In this document: positions 13,679 through 21,383 of the stretch, one piece after another
How positions within the stretch are numbered: the first letter of the stretch is position 1
How the letters are laid out: each line of letters begins with the position of its first letter
Assembly: GCF_946479605.1 (NCBI RefSeq)
Contig: NZ_CAMLGT010000034.1
Span: 1-21,383, forward strand
Reading direction: 5' to 3'
From: an uncultured Lacibacter sp.
Lineage (GTDB): Bacteria; Bacteroidota; Bacteroidia; Chitinophagales; Chitinophagaceae
DNA length: 21,383 bases
Notes under the pieces: generated by a model
Databases searched by the model: none
What the model was told of the DNA's origin: nothing
Seen by the model: only the letters and a program-made list of their open reading frames with translations
Position numbers and translations under genes: made by a program

Positions 13679-16513
13679 ATGAGCGACACAAATAATGAGC
13701 TGATCGAAGTTTCAGGTGCAAGGGTACACAACCTGAAAAATATTGATGTGACCATTCCCAAAAACAAACTGGTAGTTATTACCGGCATTAGTGGCAGCGG
13801 TAAATCATCGTTGGCATTTGACACGATTTATGCCGAAGGACAACGCAGGTATATGGAAACTTTCGGTGCTTATGCCCGCCAGTTTGTTGGTGATATGGAG
13901 CGCCCGGATGTAGATAAGATCACCGGCCTGTCGCCAGTTATTTCCATTGAACAAAAAACAACAAATAAAAATCCACGCTCAACTGTTGGTACCATTACCG
14001 AAGTGTATGATTTCCTGCGTTTGCTTTATGCAAGAGCAAGTGAAGCTTATTCATACAACACCGGAAAGAAAATGGTGAAATGGAGCGAAGAAGAAATTGT
14101 AGAGAATATATTTAACCGTTTTGACGGGCAGAAAATTTCTTTGCTTGCGCCTTTAGTGCGTGGACGTAAAGGTCATTACCGTGAATTATTTGAAGACATC
14201 CGCAAGAAAGGATTTGTAAAAGTGCGGATAGATGGTGAGATACAGGACCTAGTTCCCAAAATGCAGGTTGACCGTTATAAGATACATGATATTGAAGTAG
14301 TGGTTGATCGTTTGAAAGTAAGTGATGACTTTCGTGTACGCATCAGCCAGAGTGTACAACAAACATTACGGCTTGGAAAAGAACTGATGTTCATTGATAC
14401 AGAAAAGAACGGTGTTGTTTCTTACTCCAAACAATTGATGTGCGAAGATACAGGACTGAGTTACGAAGAACCATCACCCAATGCTTTTTCGTTTAACTCA
14501 CCATATGGTGCCTGTCCAACATGTAAAGGTTTAGGTAATGTGTACACCATCGATATGGAATCGATTATCCCCGATGGAAAACTTGGAGTAAAAGAAGGCG
14601 GCATTGCGCCACTAGGCGAAGAGCGTGATGCAAGTGTATATCAACAGGTAAGTGCGTTTGCAAAAAAATACAAAATAAAATTAGATACACCTGTACAAAA
14701 ACTTCCGAAGGAACAACTTGATCTGTTACTCTTTGGTGATAAGAATATTAATCCTGCACTGGAGATTGATGTAAGCGATGAAACTGTTCCGCAGGAATAT
14801 ACCGGCAGTTACGAAGGTATTATTCCAATGCTGAAACGCTGGTTTACCTCAACACAGAGTACCGAAGGTTTGCGTGAGTGGGTAACACAGTTTACAACGT
14901 TAAAAACCTGCGGCAGTTGTAACGGAGCACGTTTACGTAAAGAAAGTCTTTGGTTTAAAATTGATGACCGCAACATTGCCGAACTCAGCGAACAAAACCT
15001 CGACAACCTTGCTGCCTGGTTCGATGGTTTGGAATTACGCATCAACAATAAACAGGCAACTATTGCCAAAGATGTGCTGAAAGAGATCAGGGAACGTTTA
15101 CAATTCTTACTTGATGTTGGTCTTACATATCTCACACTGAACCGTTCAAGCCGCACATTAAGCGGTGGTGAAAGTCAGCGTATACGTTTGGCTACACAGA
15201 TCGGATCTCAACTGCAGGGCATCACTTATATTCTTGATGAACCAAGCATTGGTCTGCACCAACGGGACAACCATCGTTTAATTGAAGCATTAAAAAATCT
15301 TCGTGATGTTGGCAACAGCGTATTGGTTGTTGAACATGATAAAGATATTATGCTTGCTGCAGACCACCTGATTGATGTGGGACCACAGGCAGGTAAACAT
15401 GGCGGCACAATTGTATCGGCAGGCACACCGGCTGATGTATTGAAAACAAAAAGCGAAACTGCACAATACCTGAATGGCAAAAAAACAATTCCCGTTCCCA
15501 AAGAAAGGAGAAAAGGAAACGGTAAAGCAATAGAACTGAAAGGAGCTACAGGAAATAACTTACGGAATGTAAATACAGTGTTTCCATTGGGTAAACTTAT
15601 TGTTGTTACAGGTGTAAGCGGAAGCGGCAAAAGTACACTCATCAACGAAACACTCTACCCTATCCTCAGCAAACATTGTTACGATTCAAAAACTACTCCT
15701 ATGCCTTACAAGAGCATTAAAGGATTGGAGCACATTGATAAAGTAATTGAAATTGATCAATCGCCTATTGGCCGAACACCACGCAGCAACCCCGCCACCT
15801 ACTGTGGTTTTTTTACCGAGATCAGAACATTATTTGCAGCTGTACCGGAAGCAAAGATCCGTGGTTACAATGCCGGCCGCTTTTCATTCAATGTTAAAAC
15901 AGGCCGATGTGATGTATGCGAAGGTGGGGGCATGCGTGTAATTGAAATGAACTTCCTGCCGGACGTATATGTGCATTGCGAAAAATGTAATGGCAAACGT
16001 TACAACCGTGAAACGTTGGAAATACGTTACAAAGGAAAATCAATTGCCGATGTATTGGATATGACGGTGGAAGAAGCAGTGGAATTCTTTCAGCCTGTTC
16101 CCTATCTATACCGTAAAATAAAAGTGCTGGAAGATGTGGGGCTTGGCTACATTACACTTGGCCAGAGTGCTGTTACATTAAGTGGTGGCGAAGCACAACG
16201 TGTAAAACTTTCAACTGAACTTGCTAAGAAAGACACTGGTAAAACATTTTATATTCTTGATGAACCAACAACAGGTTTACACTTCCAGGACATTCAACAC
16301 CTGCTTGATGTGTTGAACAAGTTAACAGACAGAGGTAATACTGTATTAGTGATAGAACACAATATGGATGTGATCAAAGTAGCTGATCACATTATTGATC
16401 TTGGACCGGAAGGAGGAGATGGTGGCGGACAAATTTTATTTGAAGGCGCACCTGAAAAATTACTTAGCTGCAAAGAAAGCCATACTGCTAAATTTCTGAA
16501 AACAGAATTATAA
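13679..16513 (+). CDS. uvrA: Excinuclease ABC subunit A
   Basis: The 944-residue DNA-damage sensor of nucleotide excision repair, which works as a dimer with UvrB. Two ABC ATPase halves are visible. The first has Walker A GISGSGKSS (36-44), signature LSGGESQRIRLATQ, and Walker B YILDEPSIGLH. The second has GVSGSGKST, LSGGEAQRVKLSTE and FYILDEPTTGLH. Zinc-binding cysteines are in CPTCKGLG and CGSCNGARL in the first half and CDVCEGGG and CEKCNGKRY in the second. I chose ATG 13679 (MSDTNNELIEVSGARVHNLK), where homology starts. Length is normal. It is a single gene, with no clear plus-strand terminator after it. Confidence 0.98.
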   Translation: MSDTNNELIEVSGARVHNLKNIDVTIPKNKLVVITGISGSGKSSLAFDTIYAEGQRRYMETFGAYARQFVGDMERPDVDKITGLSPVISIEQKTTNKNPRSTVGTITEVYDFLRLLYARASEAYSYNTGKKMVKWSEEEIVENIFNRFDGQKISLLAPLVRGRKGHYRELFEDIRKKGFVKVRIDGEIQDLVPKMQVDRYKIHDIEVVVDRLKVSDDFRVRISQSVQQTLRLGKELMFIDTEKNGVVSYSKQLMCEDTGLSYEEPSPNAFSFNSPYGACPTCKGLGNVYTIDMESIIPDGKLGVKEGGIAPLGEERDASVYQQVSAFAKKYKIKLDTPVQKLPKEQLDLLLFGDKNINPALEIDVSDETVPQEYTGSYEGIIPMLKRWFTSTQSTEGLREWVTQFTTLKTCGSCNGARLRKESLWFKIDDRNIAELSEQNLDNLAAWFDGLELRINNKQATIAKDVLKEIRERLQFLLDVGLTYLTLNRSSRTLSGGESQRIRLATQIGSQLQGITYILDEPSIGLHQRDNHRLIEALKNLRDVGNSVLVVEHDKDIMLAADHLIDVGPQAGKHGGTIVSAGTPADVLKTKSETAQYLNGKKTIPVPKERRKGNGKAIELKGATGNNLRNVNTVFPLGKLIVVTGVSGSGKSTLINETLYPILSKHCYDSKTTPMPYKSIKGLEHIDKVIEIDQSPIGRTPRSNPATYCGFFTEIRTLFAAVPEAKIRGYNAGRFSFNVKTGRCDVCEGGGMRVIEMNFLPDVYVHCEKCNGKRYNRETLEIRYKGKSIADVLDMTVEEAVEFFQPVPYLYRKIKVLEDVGLGYITLGQSAVTLSGGEAQRVKLSTELAKKDTGKTFYILDEPTTGLHFQDIQHLLDVLNKLTDRGNTVLVIEHNMDVIKVADHIIDLGPEGGDGGGQILFEGAPEKLLSCKESHTAKFLKTEL

Positions 16514-16532
16514 TATTGGTTACCAAATGTGG

Positions 16533-16569
16533 TAAAATAAAAAAGCCCCCCAAATCCAAAAAGGGGGGC
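16533..16569 (-). terminator. Strong minus-strand terminator
   Basis: GCCCCCC (16569-16563 read on minus) pairs with GGGGGGC (16551-16545), 7 G-C pairs with an 11-nt loop, then TTTTTTATTTTAC. Orientation is minus, so it ends the unit coming from the outer-membrane protein gene and includes the two structured repeats. On the plus strand no T run follows. Confidence 0.8.
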
Positions 16570-16601
16570 AACAGGATAGAGTACGGACCAAGAGAAACAA
16601 A

Positions 16602-16707
16602 GCAAAGCATGGTGAAGTAAATATCAATCCCTGGTTCTCTTTTCAGATTTTCACAGGATTGGAAACGTTCGAAAAGTGTTCGGGTTAACGTTTACTGCAT
16701 ACTTTGC
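16602..16707. repeat. Tandem structured element, copy 1
   Basis: A 106-nt element closed by GCAAAG/CTTTGC (16602-16607 with 16702-16707). It has inner helices AGTAAA/TTTACT (16616-16621 with 16691-16696) and CTTTTC/GAAAAG (16639-16644 with 16671-16676). The apical part GATTTTCACAGGATTGGAA is the same in copy 2. It has no useful ORF. Strand is uncertain; the minus-strand terminator just beyond favours minus. Confidence 0.6.
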
Positions 16708-16747
16708 CAAATAGTTGGATTGTCTTGGTTTAAACACTGGAAAAAAT

Positions 16748-16855
16748 AAGCAAGGCATGGTGAAATAAATATCGGTCACTGGTTCTCATTGGATTTTCAC
16801 AGGATTGGAACATTATGAGAAGGGTACGGACTAACGTTTATTACATACCTTGCTT
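16748..16855. repeat. Tandem structured element, copy 2
   Basis: A second copy about 40 nt after the first, closed by AAGCAAGG/CCTTGCTT. Helices AATAAA/TTTATT (16764-16769 with 16837-16842) and TTCTCAT/ATGAGAA (16783-16789 with 16815-16821) are in the same positions as copy 1 but with different base pairs, so pairing is kept while sequence changes. I do not recognise the family. It could be a tandem RNA in a 3' UTR, an sRNA pair, or a MITE-like palindrome. Confidence 0.6.
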
Positions 16856-16861
16856 AAGAAG

Positions 16862-16996
16862 TTATAGATAGAGTTTTTTCTTAAAGATGTACAACACTAC
16901 ATAGAGTGTAATTAAACCAATACGTAACAACCAGATTGTAAGCTCTGGATTAATTGCAAGCGCTTTTGATTTTGTTTTGGAGATTTGAGTTTTCAT
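16862..16996 (-). CDS. Small single-pass membrane protein, 44 aa
   Basis: A short ORF with ATG 16996-16994 and TAA 16864-16862. The N-terminal 15 residues are basic (MKTQISKTKSKALAI). Residues about 19-38 (LTIWLLRIGLITLYVVLYIF) form one membrane helix, followed by KKKLYL. By the positive-inside rule both ends are basic, so topology is unclear. It starts 38 nt after the outer-membrane protein stop on the same strand, probably in one transcript, and the structured repeats follow within about 7 nt. No known family is recognised. Membrane-like composition and gene spacing support it; no homologue has been checked. Confidence 0.55.
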   Translation of the reverse strand: MKTQISKTKSKALAINPELTIWLLRIGLITLYVVLYIFKKKLYL

Positions 16997-17034
16997 TTTA
17001 GGGATTGGGTATGGTATGGATTAAATCGGGTACA

Positions 17035-18030
17035 CTAGAAGTACTGCGGACATTTCATGGAGTTCTTATTTCGGAACCAGTCTGCATAAACATCACCTAT
17101 CTTCCAGGTGAGCCTGAATGTGCTGGAGAAATAAGAATCATTCCTCAGAGGATTCCCTCTTTTTTTGCCAATGCGGTACGGAGTATAACCAGGGTTTGAA
17201 TTCGGATAAAATGAGCTTGGGTTTGCCAGGTATTTTGCTATTGTTGCCTGGCTGGGTGTTAAGTACTGATCAAACAAAGCAGGATCAATGTACTTGTTAC
17301 TTACATCATCAATATAATCACTACCGGTTTTGCGGTGAATGAGTTCAATTGCAAATGTGATGCGTTCAGTAATATCATATTTAATACCAACTCCCATTGG
17401 TACGTTATAATTGATAAGGCTGTATTCAGGAATACCGGTTTCAGCCATGCCCTGTCCTTCAAGACGCAGCGGTTTCAAATCAACCCATGATTCGTTACCT
17501 GCAGGATCTTTATACAATCCCTGCGGATTGAATTTGAAAACACCAATACCAATGATACCATAAGGACGGAAACGTGGCAATCCTGTTCCATTCTTTAAGC
17601 TGATAAATGCAGTAGGATAAACTTCCACACCTGCATATAATTCATACAATGGTGAGCGGAAAGTAAGGTTGCGGTATTTTCTTGAACCTTCCCATGTGTC
17701 TGCTGGTTGCTTTTGTTTAACCAAACGATCATCGCCTTCCATTTTGCCAATGTTTCCTGCAATCCGCAAACCAAACCATTCAGAAGGATAATAAGATGCA
17801 GAAATACCTGCGATCATATTTGTAACAGGAACGTTGTTATCTTTTGGACCGTAACCTCCTCTTCCACGGTTACCACCAAGGTCACCAAGAAAGTTCATCG
17901 GGCCAACATCAATACCAATTTCAAAACGGGAATTAGAAGTAGATAATCCAACCTGTGCATTCAGCTTCTGAATGCAGCATATAATGAGCAGTAAAGCGTA
18001 CAGGGGAACATAAAGTGTACGTACTTTCAT
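17035..18030 (-). CDS. Outer-membrane beta-barrel protein, PorG/DUF6089-like
   Basis: A 331-residue exported protein. I chose ATG 18030 rather than the longer frame to 18141, because MKVRTLYVPLYALLLIICC followed by IQKLNAQ is a clean signal peptide with cleavage after Ala-Gln. The mature part starts FEIGIDVGPMNFLGDLGG, then shows alternating aromatic strands (ASYYPSEWFGLRIAGNIG, LYELYAGVEVYPTAF, RPYGIIGIGVFKFNP, GVGIKYDITERITFAIEL). This is the pattern of Bacteroidota outer-membrane barrels related to PorG, a part of type IX secretion and gliding. Whether it is PorG itself or a paralogue cannot be told by eye. It probably forms a unit with the small membrane ORF downstream. Confidence 0.8.
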   Translation of the reverse strand: MKVRTLYVPLYALLLIICCIQKLNAQVGLSTSNSRFEIGIDVGPMNFLGDLGGNRGRGGYGPKDNNVPVTNMIAGISASYYPSEWFGLRIAGNIGKMEGDDRLVKQKQPADTWEGSRKYRNLTFRSPLYELYAGVEVYPTAFISLKNGTGLPRFRPYGIIGIGVFKFNPQGLYKDPAGNESWVDLKPLRLEGQGMAETGIPEYSLINYNVPMGVGIKYDITERITFAIELIHRKTGSDYIDDVSNKYIDPALFDQYLTPSQATIAKYLANPSSFYPNSNPGYTPYRIGKKRGNPLRNDSYFSSTFRLTWKIGDVYADWFRNKNSMKCPQYF

Positions 18031-18069
18031 AGAATTGGATATTTGGTTCTTCTCGAATTGGATACAGGG

Positions 18070-18100
18070 CAATATTAGATAACAAATTTTGAACTTCAAA
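18070..18100 (-). promoter_or_regulatory. Promoter of the outer-membrane barrel gene
   Basis: TTTG (18100-18097), 19 nt, TAATATTG (18077-18070), one mismatch from TAnnTTTG. The predicted start near 18065 gives a 35-nt leader and supports the ATG at 18030 over the longer frame. Confidence 0.5.
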
Positions 18101-18186
18101 ATTTTTTCTTCAAACAAATCGGTGAAAACCCTTACTGGCATAGGCTTTTAAGCAGTTTTACTTTCGGTGCTACGTAAAAATACCTA

Positions 18187-18645
18187 CTAATTTTCACAAT
18201 TCCGAATCATTTCGATATGCTCAATATCATCTTCAAGATAAATCTCACTTGTTTGCTCAAACCCGAGTGACGAATAAAATTTCAGCAGGTAATATTGTGC
18301 ACCAATTTTAATATTCTTTTTACCAAACAGCAATTCGCATCGCTTAATAGCTTCAATCATTAAAACACGCCCTGCTCCTTTTCCTCTTTCTACAGGGTTT
18401 GTAACCACTCTGCCGATAGATGGTTCTGCATAAGAAACACCAGGAGGCAATAATCGTACATAAGCGACCAATATTCCTTCTTCATTACGTCCCATCAAAT
18501 GCCAGCCTTTAAGGTCTTTGTAATCTGCATCCTGGTACACACAATTTTGCTCTACCACAAACACTTCATTTCGCAGCCAGATAATATCATACAATTCGTA
18601 CGATGTAAGATCAGTAAACTTCTTTAACGTCCAGTTCAATTGCAT
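18187..18645 (-). CDS. elaA: GNAT N-acetyltransferase, ElaA family
   Basis: A 152-residue acetyltransferase. Seen: the ElaA-type opening LYDIIWLRNEVFVVEQNCVYQD, the strand GILVAYVRLLPPG, the acetyl-CoA loop RVVTNPVERGKGAGRVLM (the R/Q-x-x-G-x-G/A motif), and the closing KFYSSLGFEQTSEIYLEDDIEHIEM. The family's substrate is unknown. Its ATG is 8 nt after the rarA stop on the same strand, so the two are very likely cotranscribed, but no functional link is known to me. Confidence 0.93.
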   Translation of the reverse strand: MQLNWTLKKFTDLTSYELYDIIWLRNEVFVVEQNCVYQDADYKDLKGWHLMGRNEEGILVAYVRLLPPGVSYAEPSIGRVVTNPVERGKGAGRVLMIEAIKRCELLFGKKNIKIGAQYYLLKFYSSLGFEQTSEIYLEDDIEHIEMIRNCEN

Positions 18646-18653
18646 TGTAATGA

Positions 18654-19928
18654 TCAGTAATTATATTTCTCTTTCCAGAGTTGTTTCAGAAAACGACGCA
18701 GTTCTTCTTCTCTTGCATTTTTACCGGGATCATAAAATTTTGTTCCGGTTATTTTCTCCGGCAAATATTCCTGCGATGAAAAATTGTTTTCATAATCATG
18801 CGAATATTTATAACCCTTGCCATAATCTATGTTTTTCATAAGTTTTGTTGGTGCATTACGGATATGTAACGGAACAGACAGATCACCATATTGCTGTACT
18901 GCAGCCAACGCCTGGTTAATGGCCATATAAGATGCATTGCTTTTAGGCGATGATGCAAGATAAACAGCACATTGCGACAAAATAATTCTTGATTCAGGAT
19001 AACCGATCTTACTCACCGCTTCAAAAGTTGCATTCGCCAGCAACAATGCGTTGGGATTGGCATTACCAATATCCTCACTTGCAAGTATCAATAAACGCCG
19101 GGCAATGAATTTTACATCTTCCCCACCTTCAATCATTCGTGCAAGCCAGTAAACAGCGGCATTGGGATCGCTGCCACGAATGGATTTTATAAAAGCTGAA
19201 ATGATATCGTAATGCTGCTCACCGCTTTTATCATACAAGGCCATTTTTTGCTGTACTGTTTCCAGTACCAGTTCATCGGTTATAACAAGGCTTTCCTGTT
19301 CTTCTCCTTCGGGGGAGCTTGAGGGAGCTACGATCTCCAGCAAATTCAACAGCTTTCTTGCATCACCACCACTCAGGCGTATCAATGCTTCTGTTTCTTT
19401 TAATTCTATTTTTCTTTTTCGCAACAACTCATCTTCACGAATAGCTTTTTGCAGTAACTGAACAAGATCATTTTCCTGCAACGCTTTTAATACAAATACC
19501 TGGCAACGGCTGAGCAAGGCGCTGTTTACTTCAAACGATGGATTTTCTGTTGTGGCACCAATTAATGTAATAATTCCTTTTTCAACAGCACCCAGCAATG
19601 CATCCTGCTGACCTTTGTTGAAACGATGAATTTCATCAATAAATAAAATAGCTTTTGCTACTTGTTTCGCCTGTTCAATTACTTCACGCACTTCTTTTAC
19701 ACCACTGCTGATGGCACTCAACTGGAAATAATTGGCATCTACTGAATGAGCAATAATATTGGCGATGGTTGTTTTACCTACACCGGGAGGGCCCCACAGA
19801 ATCATACTGGGAATATGACCGCTTGCAATTGCTTTCTGCAAAATTCCTCCTTCACCACTCAGATGTTGCTGACCAACAAGGTCACTTAATTCTTTCGGAC
19901 GTAACCGTTCTGCTAAAGGCGCCTGCAT
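18654..19928 (-). CDS. rarA: Replication-associated recombination protein A (AAA+ ATPase)
   Basis: A 424-residue AAA+ ATPase of the RarA/MgsA/WRNIP1 family, which acts at stalled replication forks and on single-stranded DNA ends. It starts MQAPLAERLRPKELSDLVGQ. Walker A is GPPGVGKTT (46-54), Walker B ILFIDEIHRFNKGQQD (94-109), sensor 1 IGATTENPSFE, and sensor 2 GDARKLLNLLE. The C-terminal tetramer part has SAFIKSIRGSDPNAAVYWLARM and YKYSHDYENNF. Length is normal. It precedes elaA by 8 nt and is separated from the hydrolase upstream by 53 nt. Confidence 0.97.
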   Translation of the reverse strand: MQAPLAERLRPKELSDLVGQQHLSGEGGILQKAIASGHIPSMILWGPPGVGKTTIANIIAHSVDANYFQLSAISSGVKEVREVIEQAKQVAKAILFIDEIHRFNKGQQDALLGAVEKGIITLIGATTENPSFEVNSALLSRCQVFVLKALQENDLVQLLQKAIREDELLRKRKIELKETEALIRLSGGDARKLLNLLEIVAPSSSPEGEEQESLVITDELVLETVQQKMALYDKSGEQHYDIISAFIKSIRGSDPNAAVYWLARMIEGGEDVKFIARRLLILASEDIGNANPNALLLANATFEAVSKIGYPESRIILSQCAVYLASSPKSNASYMAINQALAAVQQYGDLSVPLHIRNAPTKLMKNIDYGKGYKYSHDYENNFSSQEYLPEKITGTKFYDPGKNAREEELRRFLKQLWKEKYNY

Positions 19929-19981
19929 GCAGGCAAGTTATAGCAATTACACAAATTTCTGACTGATGAAATGAGCAGCGG

Positions 19982-20824
19982 CTATGGATGATGAAGACGG
20001 AGAAACGCTTCTACTTTATTAAACGCATCGTGGTAAACAGCAGCACTCCAATCGCCATGACCACCACCATTGTACAACACATATTGGCTTGCTACGCCTG
20101 CCAATGTAAGTTTATCGTGAAGAATTGCAGATTGCGATGCCGCCACAACAATATCAGCACTGCCGTGCAACAACAATGTGGGTGAACTGCCTGCCGCCAC
20201 AAAATTATAAGGCGATGATTGCTGGTAAAGAGAAAGATTCGTGGAAGGCGTGGCACCTGTAACTCCTGCTAACAATAAAGGCACTAAAGGATGAGGAGGA
20301 TTGTTATACATCTGCACAAGTTCAGTAGGACCGAAGAATGACACAACTGCTTTTATTTTAACCGGGGTTGTGTATTTGTAAGCATGCAGCAAAGAAAGAT
20401 GAGCACCGGCACTTGCTCCTAACAATGCAAACCTGTCGGATATCTTGTATTCACTGCGTTTGCTGTAGATAAATTCAACACAGGCTTTTACGTCCTGCTC
20501 CTGTGCAGGAAAAAGATTTTGCCCGTTAGCTGCAAGACGATAGCTGATATTAATTATTGCATGTTCAGGCAGGCGACGCTTCAGTGTGTCAACATACGCA
20601 TTCAGATCTGTACGGTTACCCTCGCTCCAGCCGCCACCATGTACAAGTATCAGCACAGGTGTTTCGCCAGTTGAACGGTTTGCAGGAAGATAAACATCCA
20701 TTGCCTGCCGGGCATCGGAACCGTATTTTACATTCAGCATTATTTTGGCTGCATTAGCATCCTCTTTCTTTTTGCAGGAAATAATGCTGAGCATGGCAAT
20801 AAAGCAAACAAGTAAGAGGCGCAT
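19982..20824 (-). CDS. Lipoprotein alpha/beta hydrolase (esterase-like)
   Basis: A 280-residue secreted hydrolase. The N-terminus MRLLLVCFIAMLSIISCKKK is a lipoprotein signal with C17 as the lipidated residue; the lysines after it are common in Bacteroidota. The oxyanion motif HGGGW (62-66), nucleophile elbow GASAG with S138, acid D224 (LHGSADIVV), and H256 in GGGHGDW complete the catalytic set. This matches esterases of the BD-FAE/acetyl-esterase type, which act on acetyl or feruloyl esters of polysaccharides, but the substrate cannot be read from sequence. It stands between rarA and a membrane protein, without carbohydrate genes nearby. Confidence 0.88.
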   Translation of the reverse strand: MRLLLVCFIAMLSIISCKKKEDANAAKIMLNVKYGSDARQAMDVYLPANRSTGETPVLILVHGGGWSEGNRTDLNAYVDTLKRRLPEHAIINISYRLAANGQNLFPAQEQDVKACVEFIYSKRSEYKISDRFALLGASAGAHLSLLHAYKYTTPVKIKAVVSFFGPTELVQMYNNPPHPLVPLLLAGVTGATPSTNLSLYQQSSPYNFVAAGSSPTLLLHGSADIVVAASQSAILHDKLTLAGVASQYVLYNGGGHGDWSAAVYHDAFNKVEAFLRLHHP

Positions 20825-20880
20825 AAAAAGTGTTTGCTTAAAGAAACGAAAAAGAAGCAGAAGGATTGTGTTAAACTTGT

Positions 20881-21383
20881 TTACTGTTGAGTATCGTCAG
20901 CGTTCGGGCCAAATAAACCGGCATATTGCTTTAACAACCGGAAAGTTGTGGAAATATGCATGCCAAGTATAACACAATAAAACAACAGCGCCCATACAAT
21001 TGCTTTTGCCACTTTTATCATCAGTGTTGTAGAAACAGGAGCAGTATTGTTTTGCATTTCAGCCACCTGTTTCATGGCATCGTTCAACACCGCAGGGTTT
21101 GAAATAATTGTTACAGATTGAAATATGTTCATCACCACAAATACAATGGCTACGTAGCCATTCACTTTTATCCAATCCTTCAATTTGGGCTGAAGCTGAC
21201 GTTTGCCGTCGATGCCATTGATGAGAAATAAAAAACTTGCGATGCTGTAAATGACTACTGCAATGACAACAAAAACGCTTAACAATAAAGCCGGATTACT
21301 AAGTGCTATGAGCAATGTAAATAAAGCTGCGATTCCGATTATAACAGCAATTACCAAAAGAATGTAAGAAGAGATGCGGTAAA
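20881..21383 (-). CDS. Multi-pass membrane protein, N-terminus beyond the window
   Basis: The frame stays open to the right edge of the window. The ATG is not seen; the visible TTG at 21357 is probably internal, because the upstream codons read FTASSYIL in the same frame. Four hydrophobic segments are visible: ILLVIAVIIGIAALFTLL, LLLSVFVVIAVVIYSIASFL, GYVAIVFVVMNIFQSVTII, and AKAIVWALLFYCVILGMHI. Short loops join them, one with the basic stretch DGKRQLQPKLKDW. It ends in a polar tail with GPNADDTQQ. I do not recognise a family with confidence. Confidence 0.75.
   Translation of the reverse strand, partial: YRISSYILLVIAVIIGIAALFTLLIALSNPALLLSVFVVIAVVIYSIASFLFLINGIDGKRQLQPKLKDWIKVNGYVAIVFVVMNIFQSVTIISNPAVLNDAMKQVAEMQNNTAPVSTTLMIKVAKAIVWALLFYCVILGMHISTTFRLLKQYAGLFGPNADDTQQ

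Noticed and set aside
16602..16855. Tandem repeats as a CRISPR array or coding region
   Set aside because: There are only two long copies with internal pairing and a 40-nt gap. Both copies have early stops in useful frames (for example ATG GTG AAG TAA).
18031..18141. Longer start for the outer-membrane barrel gene
   Set aside because: The extra 37 residues would bury the signal peptide, and a promoter (18070-18100) lies inside that stretch.
18181..18197. CCTAC at 18183 upstream of the elaA stop as an operator
   Set aside because: Only one half-site is present; the position 7 nt later reads CACAA rather than RTAGR.

Overview
The window looks like the chromosome of a Bacteroidota bacterium, most likely a Chitinophagaceae relative. 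The evidence is moderate-to-low G+C, promoters of the Bacteroidota type (TTTG, about 20 nt, then TAnnTTTG), a TonB-dependent receptor with an N-terminal carboxypeptidase-regulatory-like domain, a PorG-like outer-membrane protein, and the gene styles of the sulfur cluster. No IS element, phage gene, CRISPR array, tRNA or rRNA was seen.

Positions 1-12,900 form a sulfur-assimilation and methionine-biosynthesis island. From the left it carries the 5' part of a TonB-dependent receptor (minus), a precorrin-2 dehydrogenase fused to a TauE/SafE permease (minus), a siroheme sulfite reductase (plus), the uroporphyrinogen-III methyltransferase cobA (minus), and cysN and cysD (minus). The last part is the tightly packed minus-strand run metY-metX-hom-cysH. 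Together these activate sulfate (CysDN), reduce APS to sulfite (CysH), make siroheme (CobA plus the fusion protein), reduce sulfite to sulfide (CysI), and put sulfide onto O-acetylhomoserine to make homocysteine (Hom, MetX, MetY).

Regulation is the most notable part. (1) A 17-bp palindrome, YCTAC-N7-RTAGR, lies at the promoter or just upstream of the start of five sulfur transcription units, six sites in all. (2) Two unannotated short ORFs end in cysteine-rich runs: 24 codons with 6 Cys before metY, and 26 codons with 4 Cys in the last 6 residues before the TonB receptor. Each starts within about 3-13 nt of a predicted transcription start. They share a [FY]THxxF motif followed by Met-Gln. A hairpin overlaps the stop of one, and an intrinsic terminator lies between the other and its gene. 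They look like cysteine-responsive attenuators, known as a principle in mycobacteria, but I know of no description in Bacteroidota. (3) A SAM-I riboswitch with a terminator/antiterminator lies farther upstream of metY, so that operon appears to have stacked SAM, cysteine-codon and operator control.

Positions 12,900-21,383 are more ordinary. They hold a small unknown protein (minus), uvrA (plus), and then only minus-strand genes: an outer-membrane beta-barrel protein with a tiny membrane ORF after it, elaA, rarA, a lipoprotein alpha/beta hydrolase, and a membrane protein cut by the window edge. Between uvrA and the tiny ORF are two tandem copies of a roughly 105-nt element. Differences between the copies preserve pairing in three helices, which suggests a structured RNA or a palindromic repeat of unknown type.
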